64,000 nt of DNA, from the NCBI GenBank assembly GCA_021018995.1, contig CM037585.1:65226646-65290645 (forward strand), written 5' to 3'. This DNA comes from Chloranthus sessilifolius (Eukaryota; Streptophyta; Magnoliopsida; Chloranthales; Chloranthaceae). A program made the position numbers and the translations under genes. The notes below the pieces were generated by a model. The model searched no databases. It was not told where the DNA came from and was given only the letters and a program-made list of their open reading frames with translations. Shown here piece after piece: positions 58,609 to 64,000 of the stretch. Numbering within the stretch: the stretch's first letter is position 1; each line of letters begins with the position of its first letter.

Positions 58609-60044
58609 TGATCAGTCACAAAATATATCATTTTATCACCCTTAACTTAGTGATGCTAGGACTTATTTTTCTATTAATAAGATACTGATATGCAGATATT
58701 AAAGAAAAATAGTAAAAGAGAGCCAAAGTATTAATATTCATCAAAATAAACTCAGAAAGCAGTAAAAAGACAATTGAGCGTAAGAAGATGATTCGCCACC
58801 TACTGAAAGCTGAGAAATAGTAATTTACGATTCTTCAAAAGACGATTCTTCAGGAAGCAACAAAAGATTAAAAGGCAATACAGAAGAAAGTGATCGTTCA
58901 TTATAGAGAATTGTCCAGTATAAAAGATAGAAAATCATGATTTACGATTTTCTAAGAAAGAGAAGAGAAAAGGGATAATCGTGAATTATGATTATGATTA
59001 TAGAAGTTTTCCTATTGCTGCTGATCACAAGAGAATTTCTACTACCAAGAACATAATTAGAAGAACTCTTTAATTAGAAGTTTGGCTAATCAGGGATCTG
59101 CGAGATTGATGAAGAAGAATCTTAAAAGGACGCTGCTGCTTGTATTAAGAAAAGAAATTCGGAACACATCAAACAGCTAGAAGCAAGGAAGAATAAAATT
59201 AGAATTAGAGTTATATTAGGAATCTTTTATTTTAGTAGTTTCTTCTATTAGAATTAGATCTCTGTAAATTGACCCTTATGATCTATAAATAAGAGGACTC
59301 AGCATAGGAATAATCATAAAAAAATTTCACAGCATCAATTGACAACTGAGGTCTGTATTTTCTCTCGATCAAAGTAGTTTAGGATTTATAAAATAGCATC
59401 TTCTATAATTCTCCGAGGTTTTGCCTGACAACCAAGACTGAGGAAGTTGAAAGATCAACCCTTTGGATGGTTCTACTTTTGCTTTCTAGTTTAGATTTTA
59501 TTTTATTTTTAGTTTAGATTTTATATGCTTTGTAAACATCTTTGAATTTTGATTTGAATTGCTGACTCAGGTTAAAGTTTGCAGATTAGCGTAACAGTTT
59601 TACTTTTCCATCTTTAATTTTCTTAAATTTGATTGACCTCCAGATTTTAGGAGATTGTTGATTAGTTTAAATCTATGCTGAAGAATTTTAGTGTCTAATT
59701 GATGACCAAATTCTGGAAGTCTACAATAAGGTGTAACGGTATTTTAAATTTATAAACATCCAATAGATGAAGGTTGAGATTGATGACCTTAATCTGAAGA
59801 AGGAGGTTTAGGATTTATTTTTATGTAATTAGATTTGGAAACCCATTCTTTTATTCATATTTCTCCAGTAGTTTAAGACTTAAAGGATAAAGATAGTCTT
59901 TAAAACAGAAATATAAAAATCTATAAGAAGATAATTACTTCTTCGTGGGATCGATCCTATCGCTACGCTATAATTTCCATTGTGTGCTTGCAATAGGTTA
60001 AGTCTTGATTTTAATTGAAATGTATACATACTATAAGCCGGTCA
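58609..60044 (+). repeat. C2 3' LTR
   Basis: TGATCAGTCACAAAATATAT ... AAGCCGGTCA, 1436 bp, with TATA box CTATAAATA at 59283. The preceding PPT AAGTTTTGCAGCG is eroded. Confidence 0.82.
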
Positions 60045-62047
60045 ATACCCAGACGCATCAGCGTACACTTTATAGGGATACCGTACCCAAATGCAGGTTT
60101 TAAGCCAACAACTGAGAATGATTAAGGGAAAGGAACCGATTGATCGACTTTTAAGATTTACGTAAAGCAAAGACGCGAAGATCTAATGGTTGTGCCCAAT
60201 CTCATGAGACATTTGATTTCCCTACTTTGGTTGGTAGAGGTGCCCCTATGCGAGGTAGGGTTCGAGGTCTTGGAGCATACTCATCGACTCCAAAGTTAAT
60301 TTAGCACAACAACTCGGGCGGAACAAATATTGATGTCGAACCACCTTTTGGGAATGTTTGCAACTTACCATTTTGTACTTTATTAGTTTTGTTTTTTTTC
60401 TTTTTCTTTTCTTCTTCTTTTTTTCTTATTTTTGCTTTTTGTATGAGTGCCTTGAAAAAGACCAAGTACGAGTTGTGGCTTTGGAATACGAGAACCCTCA
60501 TTTACATGCTTCTCGAAAGTGCTATGAAGGCCTTCTTGGTCAACGGATGAGTGACCGCAATGCTCGCAAAGACGTGCTTCTCTGTAGGATCTGTGCCTTG
60601 TTGGCCTGACCTGTACATACTTCAAAAATAGATCAAACAAAAAAGGAGAGGGGTAAAAAAACCCTAATAGATTATATTTTTGTTTTTCGGGTTATATGTT
60701 TATTTTGTTTTTGTTTCTTTTTCAAAGGTGTAAAGGTTGAAAGCACAACACCATACAAATTTTTTTTTTTTTTTGTGATGTGGTACAAGCAAAGTATAAA
60801 AATGAAAATGAAAAGGGAACTCTTTTTTTTGGTTTACATACATTTTTGTTTGATGCCATAAACGTGAGGGGAGGTAATGAGAGTCCCATTTTGAGAATTG
60901 TCGAACCCGTTCATGCAGTTGGGCCGGAGTGAGGTCCATAATTTTATCAAAGTTGAAGGATCCATCCCTTCAGATTGGGTTAACCTTTTATCCTTACCTT
61001 TGGTCATGTGTTTGACGGTGTAATCTGTAGATACACCTGATCAGGATCCGATTTGAGCTAACATGAGCAGCCCGATTGAAGACCAGATAGTCTGAAATTA
61101 TAATCAAAGGAGTAACTGATAATATTTTTCTTTTCTTTTTCTTACTTTTTTTCTTTTCTTTAACAACCTTTTTACTCACAACGCCCAAGATGGGTTTTCA
61201 CCATGCCTGCTATCGCCCTCGTTTTTACCTGTAGCGTCCTTTCGAGTTTTTACTGTGTCCATAGGTTTCTTACTTTTTTACCCCAGGCACCTTTTCTTGT
61301 TTTCACCTGGTCCGTACAAGCTCGCTCTTTTTACCACTGGCGCCCTTGCAGGTTTTTACCACGTTCATTTTGCTTTGAGCTTGTAAAATTTTTCTTTATT
61401 TTCTTTTTTCTTTCATTCATTTTATTTTCAAAGACCACGTCATGGACGTCGATTCTGTCATAGACAGCTGGATGGCATTCTTTGTTGCCTCTTAGCTTGG
61501 CTTGTGCTGACATAACTAATACTGTGACTGCTCATAGACCTTAAAGAGGGCTTTCTCTAGGGATGTATCATTGCCATGGGTTAGAAGGGATAGGTTAGGA
61601 ATTTTGACGGTATTATTGGATTTAAAGATTTTTCTTGATTGCGTTTCAGCTGCCGTAATACACTTCTCCCTTGGGGGATTTTTACTGTACATGCCCCATA
61701 TTTTTTCGTTTCTATTTTTTATTCTTTTTGTATTTTTTTCAGACATCCTCACTTTGGGATTTTGCTTTTTGATTTTTTTATTTTTGATAATAACTCCTTT
61801 TGCTTCTTGTTTTGGGAGTTTCTCTCTTTTTTCTTTTTTTGGTATATATATACATTTTTTGGGAGGGGTTTATGAAAGAAAGGCCACTAGCTCAAATTTG
61901 GTAGCAAAGGCTATGAGCATTCAGCAACGCTTTTTGACTACTTGGCTTTGAAATAATGGCCTTATTTAAGAGGCCCCTAAGCAGTCACGTATATATTTTT
62001 ATCAATACTTACCTTACCGCAGGACACTAAGGGTAGAATCACCGTAC
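60045..62047 (-). other. TAT-minus spacer between pol and 3' LTR
   Basis: No recognisable gene on either strand. Several T-rich low-complexity tracts (60385-60440, 60757-60775, 61700-61860). A GCGTACAC half-word of this element's LTR palindrome occurs at 60062, but there is no array. Tandem motif at 61210-61370. Confidence 0.4.
61210..61370. repeat. Degenerate GTTTTTACC tandem motif
   Basis: CGCCCTCGTTTTTACCTG, CCTTTCGAGTTTTTACTG, CACCTTTTCTTGTTTTCACC and GCGCCCTTGCAGGTTTTTAC recur at roughly 35-50 bp spacing. Confidence 0.55.
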
Positions 62048-64000
62048 TTATCCAGCATTGATTGGCTTGGGAAAGTGATCTACATCCATTGTGGCGAGAT
62101 GAAGCGTGTATCCAAGGAGCACCTCTCTGATGACGTAGGGCCCTTCCCAGTTGGGCTTGGATTTCCCTCGAGTATCTATGTGAAGAGAAGGGAAAAAATT
62201 CTTGAGTACCGTGTCACTCACTTTCAATGCTCGAATGCATACACATTTGTTGTAAGCATGGGTAATTCTTCCCTGATTGACATAGGTACGACACAAGGCA
62301 TGAAGCCTCTTCTCATCGATCAGGCTCAACTATTCGAATCAAGCTCACTATCTTTTGGCGTTCAGCAAATCGGACTCAATGAGGATACAGGGTGAGGGTA
62401 CTTCGACCTCAATTAGAAGCAATGCCTTGGTTCCACACAAAAGGGAAAATGGTGTTGCCCCTGTAGCGGTACGAATTGACGTTCGATAGGCCCATAGTGT
62501 GAAGGGTAGCATTTCACTCCAATCTCGATATATGACGACCATCTTCTCAAGGATTCAGACCAATATTTTATTAGCAGCTTCGACGGCTCTGTTGGTTTGC
62601 GGCCAGTATGGTGAAGAGCGATGATGCTTTATTTTATATTTCTCGCAGAAGGCTCTGATGCACTTGTTCACAAAGTTTGCGTCATTGTCCGTGATGATAT
62701 CTTTGGGCATGCCGAAGCGACAAATGATGTTGTTCTTGATAAACTTCTCAACATAGATGGCCGTGATGTTCATGTAGGATGTTGTCTCTACTCATTTGGT
62801 GAAGTACTCGATGGGAACAAGGATGAACGGATGCCCGTTGGAAGCTTTTGGGTTGACCTTTTCAACGACATCGAAGCCCCAGGTGGCAAACGGCCATGGA
62901 GTGGTCATGCTGTGAAAATCTATAGCAGGATTGTGTATCAGACTAGAGTGTTCTTGGCACTTGTAGCACTTCTGAATATGCTTGTAACAGTCAGTTTCCA
63001 TGGTGGTCTAAAAATATCCTTATCGTAGGATCTTTTTAGCGAACATGTGTTCGTTGACGTGTGCCCCGAATTCCCCTTCAAGGATCTCCTTCACGAAGTT
63101 GGGTACCTCACTTTCAGTTAGGCAACTGAGCAGAATCTTATTATATGATTACTTGTAGAGGCATTCACCGCAGATAACATAATTCAACGTTAGACATTGG
63201 ATGGTTCATCTGTCTATCCTTGACGTGCCTTCAGGGAATGCATGTGTTTCGAGGAAGTTCTTGATATCTAAGGACCATGGAGGCTCATCATCTAACTTTG
63301 CTGATCTCTCAATCTAAAGGCAGAAGGCCGGCTCATTCCTTTGCTCAATCATAATTGGCTTCATCTCGACGCCATAGGAGATTTCTACCATTGATGCCAA
63401 AGTTGCTAGTGCATCAGCAAATTGATTTCTCGCGCACAAAACATAGGAGAAAGTAACATCATCGAAGCACGTGATTAGATCTTTAAGGTGCTCGTGCTAA
63501 GGGATTAACTTCTCATCCTGTCTTCCAATCTCCGTTGGTTTGGCATATGATCAGCTGGGAGTTGCCAAACACTCTAAGGTGGGTTGCATTTAGGTCCAGA
63601 GTTGCCTGCAAGCCAGCTATGCAGTCTTCATACTCGGCCATATTATTGGTGCATGGGAAATTGAGCTTGATGTGGACGGGTATGTGAGACCCATTTGGTG
63701 AGATTAAAATGGCGCTGACTCCTTGACCTTCAGCATTTGATGCCCCATCAAAGTGTAATACCTAGGACTCTTCTACATCTTCTGTGTCACCCTCTGTCAT
63801 GAACAAGATGTCCTTATTAGGAAACTTGGTTCTCAGGGGTTCATAATTTGGTAAAGGATTCTCAGCAAGATGATCAACGAATGCTTGCCCCTTAATTGAC
63901 TTTTGGGTGACATACATGATGTCAAACTCTAATAAGAGGAGCTGTTAGTGTGCGGTCCACCCAGTAAGAGCCAGCTTTTTGAACAGATACTTCAACAGAT
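62048..64000 (-). pseudogene. pol: TAT-minus pol: RNase H tail, second RNase H, integrase
   Basis: In sense order: the RNase H tail (EFDIMYVTQKSIKGQAFVDHLAENP), then the second, archaeal-type RNase H typical of TAT (LHFDGASNAEG, CTNNMAEYEDCIAGL, NSQLIICQTNGDW) with TAG for Trp just before LHFDG, then a decayed linker. Integrase: KCYKCQEHS, WGFDVV, DYFTK-type IEYFTK, TDNDANF, RAVEAANK (D, D, E all present), LWAYRTSIRTATGATPF, ending in a WEGPYVIREV-type tail at about 62048. Several stops and frameshifts separate the blocks; the copy is dead. It would have encoded genome replication and insertion functions. Confidence 0.82.

Larger units (their letters stand above)
36992..60044 (+). mobile_element. 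C2: complete Athila-like gag-only element, interrupted
   Basis: LTRs at 36992-38421 and 58609-60044, with flanks ATACT and ATACC (TSD with one change). Excluding the nested insert 40231-55660 it is about 7.6 kb: LTR, Athila-type PBS, gag, promoter-like segment, small ORF, non-coding region, PPT, LTR. There is no protease, RT or integrase, so it must have relied on a partner element. Confidence 0.78.
60045..64000 (-). mobile_element. TAT-type Ty3/Gypsy element, internal part (TAT-minus)
   Basis: The minus-strand pol fragment (62048-64000) is followed by a 2-kb spacer to the C2 insertion; the 3' end and LTR resume at 36991-35306. Gag, protease and the 5' LTR lie to the right of the window. Confidence 0.7.

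Noticed and set aside
60301..60640. Overlapping frames near 60.4 kb as an accessory gene of TAT-minus
   Set aside because: Low-complexity T-rich core, frames on both strands, and no PMD motif on either strand.

Overview
This is a plant nuclear window built almost entirely of nested LTR retrotransposons; I see no host gene, tRNA, rRNA or CRISPR. Evidence: TG...CA long terminal repeats (LTRs), 5-bp target-site duplications (TSDs), tRNA-iMet- and Athila-type primer sites, polypurine tracts (PPTs), gag/protease/RT/RNase H/integrase fragments of Ty3/Gypsy type, plant-only accessory domains (plant mobile domain; a 'putative plant transposon protein' family) and GT-AG introns. Every coding region seen in full carries stops, frameshifts or deletions, so it is a degenerate, heterochromatin-like stretch of an angiosperm genome. 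The species cannot be named.

Layout. The outermost host is a minus-strand, gag-only Athila-like element, C3 (17597-19828 and 34732-35305). Three insertions sit in it. (i) A plus-strand copy of the same family, C1 (12710-17596), lies in C3's LTR. C1 is interrupted by a plus-strand TAT element (7486-12709), which appears to be interrupted by an Athila-like element E (1-7485). (ii) A 3.3-kb solo LTR, D (19829-34726, TSD GAAAC), is split by Tekay-type chromovirus El1 (20016-31559, TSD GTTTC). (iii) A minus-strand TAT element (35306-36991 and 60045-64000) holds Athila-like C2 (36992-60044, TSD ATACT/ATACC). C2 holds a solo E LTR (40231-55660, TSD ACCAC), which holds Tekay-type El2 (42705-55449, TSD GTATA).

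Most interesting signal. El1 and El2 each carry a same-strand accessory gene between pol and the 3' LTR, encoding related proteins. Each element also carries its own CpG-containing palindrome as a repeat array in exactly two places: the upstream part of the LTR, and directly upstream of a TATA box about 200 bp before the accessory ATG. El1 uses CTCGCTCGAGCGAG; El2 uses TCGATTAATCGA. The plus-strand TAT element follows the same layout with an unrelated accessory gene (plant mobile domain, antisense) and a third word, and the C family shows a weaker version. The sister TAT LTR has switched to another word. This resembles a self-recognition module: an element-encoded factor with element-specific target arrays at both of its promoters, comparable in logic to the VANC anti-silencing system of VANDAL elements but in LTR retrotransposons. 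It is an inference from layout; binding is untested.

Other notable points: a 160/168-nt intron at the same codon of gag-pro in El1 and El2; a covarying hairpin upstream of Athila PPTs; a series of CCCTGGG-centred palindromes with compensated arms in the Tekay LTRs; and CpG decay concentrated in the palindrome arrays.
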